Shown: in pieces, positions 54,595-64,000 of the stretch
Numbering within the stretch: position 1 is the first letter of the stretch
How the letters are laid out: each line of letters begins with the position of its first letter
Assembly (NCBI GenBank): GCA_002796325.1
Contig: PCXA01000001.1
Span: forward strand, 324,838-388,837
Direction of reading: 5' to 3'
DNA length: 64,000 nucleotides
Source: Deltaproteobacteria bacterium CG11_big_fil_rev_8_21_14_0_20_47_16
Lineage (GTDB): Bacteria; UBA10199; GCA-002796325; 1-14-0-20-47-16
The notes under the pieces: generated by a model
What the model was told of the DNA's origin: nothing
The model's input: only the letters and a program-made list of their open reading frames with translations
Database searches by the model: none
Program-made: the position numbers and the translations under genes

Positions 54595-55472
54595 TAAATG
54601 AGTTGGTCAATCATAAGGGCTACAAAGATGCCGAACAGGTAGGCGATTGAGAAGAAGAAGGTCTTGTAGGCGTCTTTGGGGTCCTTGGTTTTGATCATGT
54701 GCAATGTCTTCTTTAAATAGAATGCACCCAGAATACCTGCCATGATTACATATGGAATTCCGGCCACACCCAGTGGCCATGCAAAGAGCAATGACATGGG
54801 AATTAAAATAACGGTGTAGAGTAGAATTTGATCGTAGGTATGCTTCACACCCTTCACAACGGGTAGCATGGGAACCGACACGCCGGCGTATTCATCCTTA
54901 ATATAGATAGCGAGTGCCCAAAAGTGCGGGGGTGTCCACATGAAGACCATGCCAAACATGAGACATGCGGCAGGTGATAGGGTGTCGGTTACTGCAGCCC
55001 ATGCAATGAGTGGGGCCATCGCACCAGGCACGCCACCAATCACAATGTTATAAGGGGTGCGGGGTTTGAGCCACAGCGTGTAGATAAATCCATAAAACAA
55101 AATGACGGTTAGGGCCAAGAAGGCGGCCAAGACGTTGCTCATCAATCCCAAAATTAAAATGCCAACTGTGCCGCCAATCACTACGAACGCGAGCGCGTGG
55201 TTGGGTTTGATGTGGCCGAGTGGAATGGGGCGCTTTTTGCGGGTGCGTTCCATTTGCGCATCAAGCGCACGTTCTAAATATTGATTAAATGCGTTGGCGG
55301 ATGCGCCGGTGCAGAAAATGGCAAATAAAATAAGTGCCGATTGCGGCGTGAAAATCGGCGTGCCCTGCACGATGAGTGCAGTGAGTCCTGTAATCACAAA
55401 CAGGATAGTGATGTTGGGCTTGGTGAGCTGCCAGTATGCCCTCAGTTGTGTTTTAATTCCGACGGATGCCAT
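54594..55472 (-). CDS. ctaB: Protoheme IX farnesyltransferase (haem O synthase)
   Basis: 292 residues with seven to nine membrane helices of the UbiA family. The prenyl-diphosphate motif is NAFNQYLERALDAQMERTRKKRP, and YNIVIGGVPGAMAPL plus DEYAGVSVPMLPVVKG lie in the second half. It makes haem O, precursor of the haem A of the caa3 oxidase. It overlaps ctaA by 20 bases and is the last gene of the respiratory cluster. Confidence 0.96.
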   Translation of the reverse strand: MASVGIKTQLRAYWQLTKPNITILFVITGLTALIVQGTPIFTPQSALILFAIFCTGASANAFNQYLERALDAQMERTRKKRPIPLGHIKPNHALAFVVIGGTVGILILGLMSNVLAAFLALTVILFYGFIYTLWLKPRTPYNIVIGGVPGAMAPLIAWAAVTDTLSPAACLMFGMVFMWTPPHFWALAIYIKDEYAGVSVPMLPVVKGVKHTYDQILLYTVILIPMSLLFAWPLGVAGIPYVIMAGILGAFYLKKTLHMIKTKDPKDAYKTFFFSIAYLFGIFVALMIDQLI

Positions 55473-56328
55473 ATACCAGCGCAGTTAGCATCCCCCAGAG
55501 CAACATGGCAAGACCTAGATGTGCAACGCTCATGGGAATTGGAATTTTTGCGTGGATGAGACCCACACCGATCAGGAATTGTAAGATGACGACAGTCAAA
55601 CAGCCTTTGACCAAACGCTTGTTGCCGGTGGTGAGGCCTGCTTTTCGGGATACTGCAAATGTGCCGATGATGATGAGCACCACCGCATAGGCCATGAATC
55701 GGTGCATCATCTGCAGGCCCACGAGTCCAGTCATCGCAGGGAGCCACTGGCCATTGCACATGGGAAAATCAGGGCAGACAAGGCCGGCATGACTGCTGCT
55801 CACCATACCACCCAAACCCAATTGAATGAAGACGAGTACCAAGCTCATGTAGACGTGGCGGCGGAATGTGGGAAAGGTTTTGCCATCTTGTACGACATGT
55901 AAGGTGGATGATTGCTTGCTGCGGATGCGAATGATGACGGCAAAGAAGATCGCGGCGACGAGCAAGTGGAGAGTAACAGTTACTGGGCTGTTGTTTTCAA
56001 AGACGGTGACAGCACCCAAAATTGCTTGAATCAAAAGAAGCAAGACGGATGCAATGGCCAGGATACCCAAGCGCCCACGGAGTTCTTTGGTGGCACCAAT
56101 GAGTGCGGCTTGAATGAAGACCAGCATGCTGACAATCAATACGAGTAGCCGATGGAACCATTCCGCAAATACCAATGGATCAAACGGTGGAATCCATTCG
56201 CCATTGCAAGTTGGCCAATCAGGGCAGGCCATACCAGCGCCCATGCTGCGCACGGCAGCACCGACGAGCAGTAAAATGTATACGAGTACGACCGTGGTGG
56301 TGGATAAAACCGCGAGACGTTTGGACAT
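55453..56328 (-). CDS. ctaA: Haem A synthase (CtaA/COX15 family)
   Basis: 291 residues, eight membrane helices in two pseudo-symmetric halves, each with a Cys-pair motif (CPDWPTCNG and CPDFPMCNG) and haem-ligand His residues (FHRLLVLIV, TLHLLVAAI, MHRFMAYAVV, VAHLGLAML). It oxidises haem O to haem A for the oxidase. I use ATG 56328, with GAGGGG upstream, rather than the TTG 12 bases before it. Confidence 0.95.
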   Translation of the reverse strand: MSKRLAVLSTTTVVLVYILLLVGAAVRSMGAGMACPDWPTCNGEWIPPFDPLVFAEWFHRLLVLIVSMLVFIQAALIGATKELRGRLGILAIASVLLLLIQAILGAVTVFENNSPVTVTLHLLVAAIFFAVIIRIRSKQSSTLHVVQDGKTFPTFRRHVYMSLVLVFIQLGLGGMVSSSHAGLVCPDFPMCNGQWLPAMTGLVGLQMMHRFMAYAVVLIIIGTFAVSRKAGLTTGNKRLVKGCLTVVILQFLIGVGLIHAKIPIPMSVAHLGLAMLLWGMLTALVYGIRRN

Positions 56329-56379
56329 ATATCCCCTCAATTCTGAATCCCCGAAGTGTGTGGGGATGACACGTTGTAA

Positions 56380-57438
56380 TTAACGAATGCCAGCGAGCTG
56401 CTGAACGTAGTTATACAGCGACTGCCACTGGGCCGGTGTTAGATCGTTAATAGCAGGCTTGCCAAATCCAGGGAGTCCTAGAGAATTGATGCGGACAAAT
56501 TCCTGCATGTTGGTGGTCCATGCAGCATGGTTACCCGCAAAACTTTGCGTGGCTAAGTAGCTGAATGGGTGCGAGCCCAGAACGCGAACGTTAATACCGC
56601 CCTGCCCGTTATCACCGTGGCACGATGCGCAACGTGTTTGATACAATTGGCCACCTTCGCTGGTAGCATCAATCGCGGACTTGCGAATGTCATAGGTGGG
56701 TTGTGCTTCTGACACAGCAGATAGCTCCATCGCTAAGCGCACTGGAATGTGGGCAGCACCAGAACCTGATTTGGCAGCCAAAGCAGTGATGTCTGCTGCG
56801 GAATCTTCTGGACGGTTTGGTGAAAATGTACGGATGTAATGAACAAGCGCCCAACGTTCTTCTGCAGGTAGTGCTGCAAATGATGGCATTGAGTTAAATC
56901 CTGTGGTGAGTGTTTGGAAAATTTGTGTAGGTTTGCCACCTTGCTTCCATTCACCTGTCGTAAAGTTGCGTGGCTTAGGATTGAAAGCCGCAGCTGCTGG
57001 GCCATTACCCATGCCGCTATCACCGTGGCACGATGCGCAGTTGGTGGCGTAGAGTGTTTTGCCTTGGGCGATGAGTTCAGGAGATGGTTTTGCAAGTTTG
57101 GCCACGTCTCCCATGTCATTGTCGCCAGATGCGGCTACCTTAACGGGTTGCGGCACATAGCGATCCAACATGTCAGAGGCTGTAAGTCCTACGAAGATGG
57201 CTAAGAATACGAGTGAAGATGCAAAAACTACCGTATCGACTTTGCTGTCATAGAGCAGGTGCATGAAGAATAGTGCCACAAGCGTTGCTTTTGTGGTGGC
57301 AATCAACATGGCGACAACAATGTTGAGCGTTCCAAAGTCATAATAGGAAGTCCAGACGGTCACGATGGTTAAAACAATAAGTGACGCCCAAACCTTCCAA
57401 TATGTTTTGCGGTGATCGTGTTTTTTATTCGAACTCAT
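56380..57438 (-). CDS. Cytochrome c oxidase subunit IV fused to two cytochrome c domains
   Basis: 352 residues. The first about 92 residues are a prokaryotic COX4/CtaF-like subunit with three membrane helices (KVWASLIVLTIVTVWTSYYD and TKATLVALFFMHLLYDSK are typical). Two cytochrome c domains follow, with haem motifs CASCH at 134-138 and 270-274 and later Met-containing loops as axial ligand candidates (FNSMPSFAAL, NMQEFVRI). Subunit IV is normally a small separate protein, so this fusion adds two haems to the oxidase. It lies 12 bases after ctaE. Confidence 0.9.
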   Translation of the reverse strand: MSSNKKHDHRKTYWKVWASLIVLTIVTVWTSYYDFGTLNIVVAMLIATTKATLVALFFMHLLYDSKVDTVVFASSLVFLAIFVGLTASDMLDRYVPQPVKVAASGDNDMGDVAKLAKPSPELIAQGKTLYATNCASCHGDSGMGNGPAAAAFNPKPRNFTTGEWKQGGKPTQIFQTLTTGFNSMPSFAALPAEERWALVHYIRTFSPNRPEDSAADITALAAKSGSGAAHIPVRLAMELSAVSEAQPTYDIRKSAIDATSEGGQLYQTRCASCHGDNGQGGINVRVLGSHPFSYLATQSFAGNHAAWTTNMQEFVRINSLGLPGFGKPAINDLTPAQWQSLYNYVQQLAGIR

Positions 57439-57450
57439 AATTATCCTCGT

Positions 57451-58101
57451 TTAAGCAATCAAATACATTAGTGGGAACAAGTAAATCCAGACCAAGTCCA
57501 CTAAGTGCCAATACAACCCCGTTAACTCAACGGGCGTATAGTATTCAGATGAAAAATTATTGCGACGTGTACGAATGAGAACCCATGCAATGAGCCCCAT
57601 ACCAATTAGTACGTGAAGACCGTGTAGGCCCGTCATGATGAAGTAGAGTGAATAGAAGAGATTGGCGTTTTTGTGAGTGAATGCTGAATAGTCAAAACTG
57701 CCATTGGGGAACAGGTGATGCGCAAATTTTTCTTTGTATTCAAAAAACTTGATCACCATAAATGTTGCGCCGCACAGGAATGTGAAGCTTAATAATTTAA
57801 CTGCTTTGACGCGGTCGTTATCGCGAACAAAATGTACCGCCATCGCCATGGAAAGTGAGCTGCAAATCAGAACTACTGTATTGATACCACCCATGACTTT
57901 GTTCAGGTGATGGTGGGCCTCTGCGAACATGTCAGGGTAGAGCGCCCGGAACATAATGTAGGCCACAAAGAGACCACCGAAGAGTAAAACTTCGGTGACT
58001 AGGAACAGCCAAAGACCCAGTTTAGCCGATGAAAATTGTTGCTCGGCATTGTCAAAATGGTGGGCGACATGTGCGCCACTTGTTGCGTCAGACATAGTCA
58101 A
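57451..58101 (-). CDS. ctaE: Cytochrome c oxidase subunit III
   Basis: 216 residues with five to six membrane helices, opening AKLGLWLFLVTEVLLFGGLFVAYIMFR, plus FYSLYFIMTGLHGLHVLIGMGLI and TGLYWHLVDLVWIYLFPLMYL, the conserved elements of heme-copper oxidase subunit III. Stabilises subunit I in the membrane. In the operon between ctaD and the COX4-cytochrome c gene. Confidence 0.96.
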   Translation of the reverse strand: MTMSDATSGAHVAHHFDNAEQQFSSAKLGLWLFLVTEVLLFGGLFVAYIMFRALYPDMFAEAHHHLNKVMGGINTVVLICSSLSMAMAVHFVRDNDRVKAVKLLSFTFLCGATFMVIKFFEYKEKFAHHLFPNGSFDYSAFTHKNANLFYSLYFIMTGLHGLHVLIGMGLIAWVLIRTRRNNFSSEYYTPVELTGLYWHLVDLVWIYLFPLMYLIA

Positions 58102-58115
58102 ACTCCTTGCGAAAG

Positions 58116-59720
<1,605 letters not shown>

Positions 59721-59729
59721 GTTGTTTCC

Positions 59730-60716
59730 TCACTTGCTCAAAGATTTAATGAACGCCACCAGGGCATTCAATTCATCATCATTTAATTGGCCCTTAAAGG
59801 TGGGCATTGTTCCCGCAACAAATCCTTTAACGACTTGTTTATTGGGGTCTACGATTGAATCACGGATATAAGTTTCGTCTACTGTGATGGTTGCGCCATC
59901 GGTTAACTCTTCTGTTTTACCAAAGAGGTCTTTGAATGATGGGCCAACACGAGGGGTACCATCGTCACTGTGGCATGCACTGCATGTCTTGGAAGAATAG
60001 AGATCGCGGCCTTGTTCAATAAGTGATTTTCCGCTGGCTTGTGTGCCACCTGCGGCGGCAGTCTTGGCATATTTGCCCATGTCATCTTGCCAGTCGGCGA
60101 ACTCTTCAGCTTCCATGACGACTAACTTGCCAAGCATGGCTGAGTGATCCAACCCGCAGAACTCTGCGCAGAAAATGTCATATTCACCCGGCGTGTTTGC
60201 TGAAAATGCCAAGTACTGATAGGTGCCAGGGACAACGTCCTGCTTGAGGCGGAGTGCGGGTACATAGAAGCTGTGGAGCACATCACTTGATGTCATGATT
60301 AAACGAATCGGGGTGTTAACTGGAATGTGGATGTTGCGTTGTGTGCGTTTGCCGTTGGCATACTGGAAGTTCCATGACCACTGTTGACCCACAACGTTGA
60401 TTTCATATGGATTCATGGGGGACGTGCGAGAGTGCATGTATTCCACCCAACCCCAATAGAAAAGACCCATCACCAAAACAAAGAGCCCGATACTGATGCC
60501 CACTTCGGTTGGTGTGTGTCCTTCAATGTAAGGTGTTTTATCGTTTTCTGATTTGCGACGGTACTTGAATACAAAATACGTCATCGTGCCGACGATGGCG
60601 ATAAAGCAGATGACACTCACCCAAAAGATGAAGGCATAGATTGTATCTACGTTGGTGGCAAATGAAGATACTGCCGGTAGATTTGGTTTCGACCAAGATA
60701 AAAGTAGTCCCAACAT
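59730..60716 (-). CDS. ctaC: Cytochrome c oxidase subunit II with C-terminal cytochrome c (caa3-type)
   Basis: 328 residues. Two membrane helices (about 25-50 and 72-90), then the CuA cupredoxin domain with ligands His148, Cys183, Glu185, Cys187, His191 and Met194 (CAEFCGLDHSAM). A fused cytochrome c domain has CSACH at 245-249 and an axial Met in AGTMPTFKG. Electrons enter through this haem and CuA. Ten bases separate it from ctaD. Confidence 0.97.
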   Translation of the reverse strand: MLGLLLSWSKPNLPAVSSFATNVDTIYAFIFWVSVICFIAIVGTMTYFVFKYRRKSENDKTPYIEGHTPTEVGISIGLFVLVMGLFYWGWVEYMHSRTSPMNPYEINVVGQQWSWNFQYANGKRTQRNIHIPVNTPIRLIMTSSDVLHSFYVPALRLKQDVVPGTYQYLAFSANTPGEYDIFCAEFCGLDHSAMLGKLVVMEAEEFADWQDDMGKYAKTAAAGGTQASGKSLIEQGRDLYSSKTCSACHSDDGTPRVGPSFKDLFGKTEELTDGATITVDETYIRDSIVDPNKQVVKGFVAGTMPTFKGQLNDDELNALVAFIKSLSK

Positions 60717-60725
60717 TCCAGACTC

Positions 60726-61508
60726 CTACACGTTATGGCGTTTTCTCAACACCATGATACCAGCAACCACACCAAAGAGAGTTGCCCCTGCGGCGACTTT
60801 CATCATGCGTGTGGCCAGAAGAGAATATTTGCGCGATTTCGGATCGTACCGGTAACAATACAGCAGAATATGGTCAACGATATTGCCGATTTTTCCGCTG
60901 CTTGCTTCAAGAAGTGCAAGGCGCATATCCCGAGGTTCAAATGTGACACCAAAGAGGTATCGGGAGAGGGTGCCGTCTGGGGTGAGCACAAAAATGGCAC
61001 TGCCGTGGGCGTATTGCTGCTCGTCTTTGTCGTAGTAGTAGGCGTAACCGACTTGCTGGGCTAAGGCGTGGATGGTTTTGTCATCACCAACCAAAAAGTG
61101 CCATCCGTCAGCGGTTTGCGGGCGGCCCGACATCTTGATATAATTGGCCTTCTTCTCGGCAGCAAGTGTGGGTGTTTCTGTAGGGTCGATGCTGACATTG
61201 ACGTATTCAAACTCTTGGCCAGGTGCCCATTTGAGATCTTTGAAGCTGTCGGCCACGCCATTCATGAGCAAACCGCATAAGTTAGGACAGCCGTAATAGG
61301 CCAAAGTGAGGATGACCGGTTTTTTGCCACCAAAGTAGTCTTTAAGTACGACGGTTTTGCCCGTGTCGTCTTTGAATTTTAGATTTAAATCGATGGTTTT
61401 GCCCAAATGTTCAGTAATCCCTACGTTTTTGAGCTCATAGGGAATCGTTTCCGCAGCATGCAGAAGTGGACAGGCCACGAGAATGGACAAAAATAGTAAA
61501 CGCCGCAT
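60726..61508 (-). CDS. SCO1/SenC-family copper chaperone
   Basis: 260 residues: signal peptide, a thioredoxin-like domain with copper ligands Cys74 and Cys78 (YGCPNLCG) and His168 (YAHGSAIF), and a C-terminal membrane helix (about 230-250) that anchors it. It would load copper into the CuA site of subunit II, which is encoded next to it. Confidence 0.94.
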   Translation of the reverse strand: MRRLLFLSILVACPLLHAAETIPYELKNVGITEHLGKTIDLNLKFKDDTGKTVVLKDYFGGKKPVILTLAYYGCPNLCGLLMNGVADSFKDLKWAPGQEFEYVNVSIDPTETPTLAAEKKANYIKMSGRPQTADGWHFLVGDDKTIHALAQQVGYAYYYDKDEQQYAHGSAIFVLTPDGTLSRYLFGVTFEPRDMRLALLEASSGKIGNIVDHILLYCYRYDPKSRKYSLLATRMMKVAAGATLFGVVAGIMVLRKRHNV

Positions 61509-61511
61509 AGT

Positions 61512-62717
61512 TTAGAACTGATTGTGGTTCACACCGTCTAGCAAGTAGGGGTCCTTCATTGGAACCAATGGGTGACGGGAGTAAAAACGAGAAACCGTCA
61601 ATCCAAAGAGACCCAAGAACCCTACAAAGATTCCAAGCTCTTGCCAGCCCAAGCGCGCAAATTCGGAGTAGGCTGGGGCGACTTGCCAGTAGAGATCAAT
61701 CCAGTTGGCAACGAGCATTAAAACGCCAACGCTTAAGAGATAATTTGGAATTACTTTGGCCCATTTGCCGATGAGTAGGAAGAATGGCACGATGAACTTT
61801 AAAATCGCCAATGACAATGCCCAATATTGCCAGCCATTTTCTTGGCGTTTGATGAAGTAGAATGTTTCTTCAGGCAAGTTGGCATACCAGATGAGCATGT
61901 ACTGCGAGAATGCAATGTAGGCCCAGAATACGGTGAAGGCGAACATCCATTTGCCCAAGTCATGCATGTGGTGTTCGGTGACAAGGCCTTTCAGTAAGCC
62001 TTGTTTCTGCATGAGAATGACAATGATGGTGAGGGTGGTGACGCCGCTATAGAAGAGGCTAGAAAATTGATAGACGCCGAAGATGGTGCTGAAGAAGTGG
62101 GGTTCCACGCTCATGATGTCATCGAAGCTGGCCATGGTGAAGGATAGTGCAAAGAGTGGCAGGAAGATAACGGATGCTTTGATGAGACCTTTCGTAATGG
62201 AAATGGCACCGCTTTGATCTTGTTCCAATGACTTGGTGGTGAAGTAGTGCGCAAATCCTGCCCAGATGGCCATGCCGACAAGGCTACGAATAATAAAAAA
62301 TGGGGTGTTTAAGTAGGCAGATTTACCTGACAACAAAACATCTTTGGCCACTTCTTCAACGTGTGTCCATTCATAGAGATGGTGTAAGCCCAGAAACAAA
62401 CCCAGCAAAAGAACCGCAGCAACTGGCAAGAAGCTGGACATGCCTTCAGCCAAACGACGAACAGGCGTGCTCCACTGTGAGCCTGTGGCGTGGTGAATTG
62501 CTGTGATGAACGCGCCAAAGAGTGCAATGGACATCCAGTAGAAGTAACCAATCAAATAGTTGTACCAAGCGCGTGTGGCATCTTGGAAAAGTGCGCCGGC
62601 AAAGCTGACAACGCCAATTGCAACGCAAGCGATGAAGATGTGCTTGGCTGTTTTGGGCAGGTGAAAATGACCTGGCTTTGGTAGATCGGCTAATGAATGG
62701 TATCCATGATGTGACAT
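61512..62717 (-). CDS. actF: Alternative complex III subunit ActF (NrfD-like)
   Basis: 401 residues with about ten membrane helices, the second NrfD/PsrC-like integral subunit of ACIII. The pattern matches ActF: long loops with YNYLIGYFYWMSIALFGAFITAIHHATGSQWSTPVRR, then YEWTHVEEVAKDVLLSGKSAYLN. It helps bind menaquinol. It is between actE and the SCO gene, with 3 bases to the latter. Confidence 0.94.
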   Translation of the reverse strand: MSHHGYHSLADLPKPGHFHLPKTAKHIFIACVAIGVVSFAGALFQDATRAWYNYLIGYFYWMSIALFGAFITAIHHATGSQWSTPVRRLAEGMSSFLPVAAVLLLGLFLGLHHLYEWTHVEEVAKDVLLSGKSAYLNTPFFIIRSLVGMAIWAGFAHYFTTKSLEQDQSGAISITKGLIKASVIFLPLFALSFTMASFDDIMSVEPHFFSTIFGVYQFSSLFYSGVTTLTIIVILMQKQGLLKGLVTEHHMHDLGKWMFAFTVFWAYIAFSQYMLIWYANLPEETFYFIKRQENGWQYWALSLAILKFIVPFFLLIGKWAKVIPNYLLSVGVLMLVANWIDLYWQVAPAYSEFARLGWQELGIFVGFLGLFGLTVSRFYSRHPLVPMKDPYLLDGVNHNQF

Positions 62718-62729
62718 AAGTGATCCTTG

Positions 62730-63329
62730 TTATTTACCAACGGCCTTCAAATCCGCAGCGCTGGGATGAGCCGCACGCTGCAAGACGCGGACATAATTAA
62801 TAATGGCCCAACGCTCATCAGCCGTAACTTGGCTGGCATAGCTGGGCATCAAGTTTTGACCCATTGTAATGACATGGAAAATGCGTCCGTCTGTCCAGTT
62901 GGTGACTTTGTCTGACGCCAATGTCGGTGGCTGTGGAAACTTGGGAACGATGTAGCCGTTACCATCACCTGTGTTTCCGTGACAAACAGCGCAGTAAGTG
63001 TCGAATAGAATTTGTCCCCGCTCCAAAATCGCCTTTGTTGGACGCAGTGGATTTTTTAGCAAGCGTCCTGCGGCTTCAGCATCATTGGGGTAGGGATAGG
63101 GTTCGAAATTAGTTGGAATGGTACCTTCAACCGGCATACGGGGACCCCGAATGCAATGCGGGTCGTTGCTGTCCTTGAACATATAGCAGTCCGCACGTTG
63201 GGCCTTTAGCGAAGGACCTTTGACCATGTTGGGGCCAATGTATTCAAGTGGTGGCTTACTGCTGGTGCAGGCTGCCATCACAAGTAAAGATGTTATCAAA
63301 ATGCTATTCTTGAACGTCGCGCACTTCAT
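62730..63329 (-). CDS. actE: Alternative complex III subunit ActE (monohaem cytochrome c lipoprotein)
   Basis: 199 residues with lipobox LVMAAC, then a single cytochrome c domain with CAVCHGNTGDGNG and a later Met ligand (MGQNLMPSYAS). It passes electrons from the complex to the oxidase. I choose ATG 63329 (AGAGG nine bases upstream) over ATG 63335, where the spacing would be only three bases. It overlaps the actD end by 26 bases. Confidence 0.93.
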   Translation of the reverse strand: MKCATFKNSILITSLLVMAACTSSKPPLEYIGPNMVKGPSLKAQRADCYMFKDSNDPHCIRGPRMPVEGTIPTNFEPYPYPNDAEAAGRLLKNPLRPTKAILERGQILFDTYCAVCHGNTGDGNGYIVPKFPQPPTLASDKVTNWTDGRIFHVITMGQNLMPSYASQVTADERWAIINYVRVLQRAAHPSAADLKAVGK

Positions 63330-63831
63330 TCGCATTTGCCTCTTTTAGGAATTGGGTAACTGCATCCCGATTGAATCCGACTTCTGTGGCCGGAACAAAC
63401 AAACCAAATTCATCATCTGTTAAGCTAAGTGCCATTGGCTTTTCATTTAATTTGGGCAGCCCGCAAGTTACAAACAACGCGGCTGCAGTTGAAAGGCCAG
63501 CAATCAAAATGGTGAGTTCAAATGTCACAGGGATAAACGCCGGCCAGGAAACAAATGGTTTTCCACCAATGTTAATGGGCCAATCGACAGCAGACGTCCA
63601 TGCTTGGAGCATAAATCCAAATGAGCCCCCCGCTAATCCGGCAAGAAAGGTGACCCATGGAATTTTGGAACGGGGAATGCCAATGGCTTCGGACAAACCG
63701 TGAACTGGGAATGGTGTATAGACATCAAACTTGCGCCACCCATTTTTACGCGCCTTTTGGGCTGCCGAAATAACGGTTTCGGGATCGTCAAAAATACCAA
63801 TCACACCTTTTGTATTTAGATTTGAGCTCAT
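63304..63831 (-). CDS. actD: Alternative complex III subunit ActD (DUF3341)
   Basis: 175 residues. The cytoplasmic N-terminus [35 protein letters not shown] is typical of ActD, followed by two membrane helices (about 55-75 and 95-118). It is a membrane subunit of ACIII without known cofactor. Its ATG overlaps the stop of actC in ATGA. Confidence 0.95.
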   Translation of the reverse strand: MSSNLNTKGVIGIFDDPETVISAAQKARKNGWRKFDVYTPFPVHGLSEAIGIPRSKIPWVTFLAGLAGGSFGFMLQAWTSAVDWPINIGGKPFVSWPAFIPVTFELTILIAGLSTAAALFVTCGLPKLNEKPMALSLTDDEFGLFVPATEVGFNRDAVTQFLKEANANEVRDVQE

Positions 63832-64000
63832 ACCACATCCTCGTGTGTTCCATATTCCACGCCACCCTTACGCTTGAATGGCAGAATAGATTTGATTTCA
63901 GCCATTGCAATCATGGGGAGTACGCGGGTGAAGAGTAAGAACAGTGTAAAGAAAATACCGAAGCTGCCGATGAGTAGGCCAATGTCCCAGATGGTTGGCG
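63828..64000 (-). CDS. actC: Alternative complex III subunit ActC (NrfD-like), 3' end only
   Basis: 57 residues of a C-terminal end are readable on the minus strand, ending at the TGA at 63828-63830. They include a final membrane helix ([20 protein letters not shown]) and [20 protein letters not shown], matching the end of ActC/NrfD-type quinol subunits. The gene continues beyond the window edge. Its stop overlaps the actD start. Confidence 0.88.
   Translation of the reverse strand, partial: PTIWDIGLLIGSFGIFFTLFLLFTRVLPMIAMAEIKSILPFKRKGGVEYGTHEDVV

Overview
The window looks like a chromosomal segment of a diderm (Gram-negative), aerobically respiring bacterium. The evidence is many lipobox-bearing lipoproteins, a PBP1b-type bifunctional penicillin-binding protein, two outer-membrane barrel proteins and a Tat system. 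A quinol:cytochrome c 'alternative complex III' feeding a caa3-type oxidase, a MqnA/MqnD-family protein, and a Cys-rich CGNxVVExGEECD motif common in Myxococcota and relatives point to the old delta-proteobacterial assemblage (Myxococcota/Bdellovibrionota or a neighbouring uncultured lineage). I cannot place it more precisely from sequence alone. I see no prophage, transposase, plasmid gene, CRISPR array or rRNA.

Layout. 1-8.7 kb: a large unknown membrane protein, then rho with a clear promoter and intrinsic terminator, lipoproteins, a secreted NAGPA-type glycosidase coupled to an orphan HlyD-like adaptor, and glyS. 8.8-18.4 kb: housekeeping genes smc-ftsY, a Na/Pi symporter, birA-coaX-greB and ald. 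18.6-27.3 kb: a very large CehA/McbA-like lipoprotein, tatA-tatC, and an operon of an HEXXH/beta-propeller/barrel protein, a PAP2-like enzyme and a metallo-beta-lactamase-fold enzyme. 27.4-36.8 kb is all on the minus strand. It holds a flavoprotein, an MqnA/D-family protein, an exonuclease, an esterase, three tRNAs (Val-CAC, Arg-CCG, Ala-CGC) threaded between protein genes, an oligopeptide-binding lipoprotein, a thioesterase and a four-gene Mn/Zn/Fe ABC importer. 36.9-39.4 kb: two probable outer-membrane proteins, one with a haem c motif, then an MntR repressor. 39.5-54.5 kb: mixed metabolism and envelope genes (benzoylformate decarboxylase-like, MoeB-rhodanese, gph, peroxiredoxin, cutA, cobalamin adenosyltransferase, PBP1b, MFS). 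54.6-64 kb: one long minus-strand respiratory cluster actC-actD-actE-actF-sco-ctaC-ctaD-ctaE-(COX4+two cytochrome c)-ctaA-ctaB.

How they work together. The respiratory cluster encodes a complete route from menaquinol through ACIII to an A2-type caa3 oxidase, plus its copper chaperone and haem A synthesis. The manganese block is self-contained: importer, repressor, and a possible outer-membrane step between them.

The least ordinary signals are: a 31-bp exact repeat placed directly after the stop codons of two unrelated genes 27 kb apart; a tRNA-Val whose acceptor stem continues 14 bp into the flanks; a tRNA-Ala ending one nucleotide before the start codon of a thioesterase; the haem-motif/outer-membrane pair between the Mn importer and MntR; and the COX4-dicytochrome c fusion.
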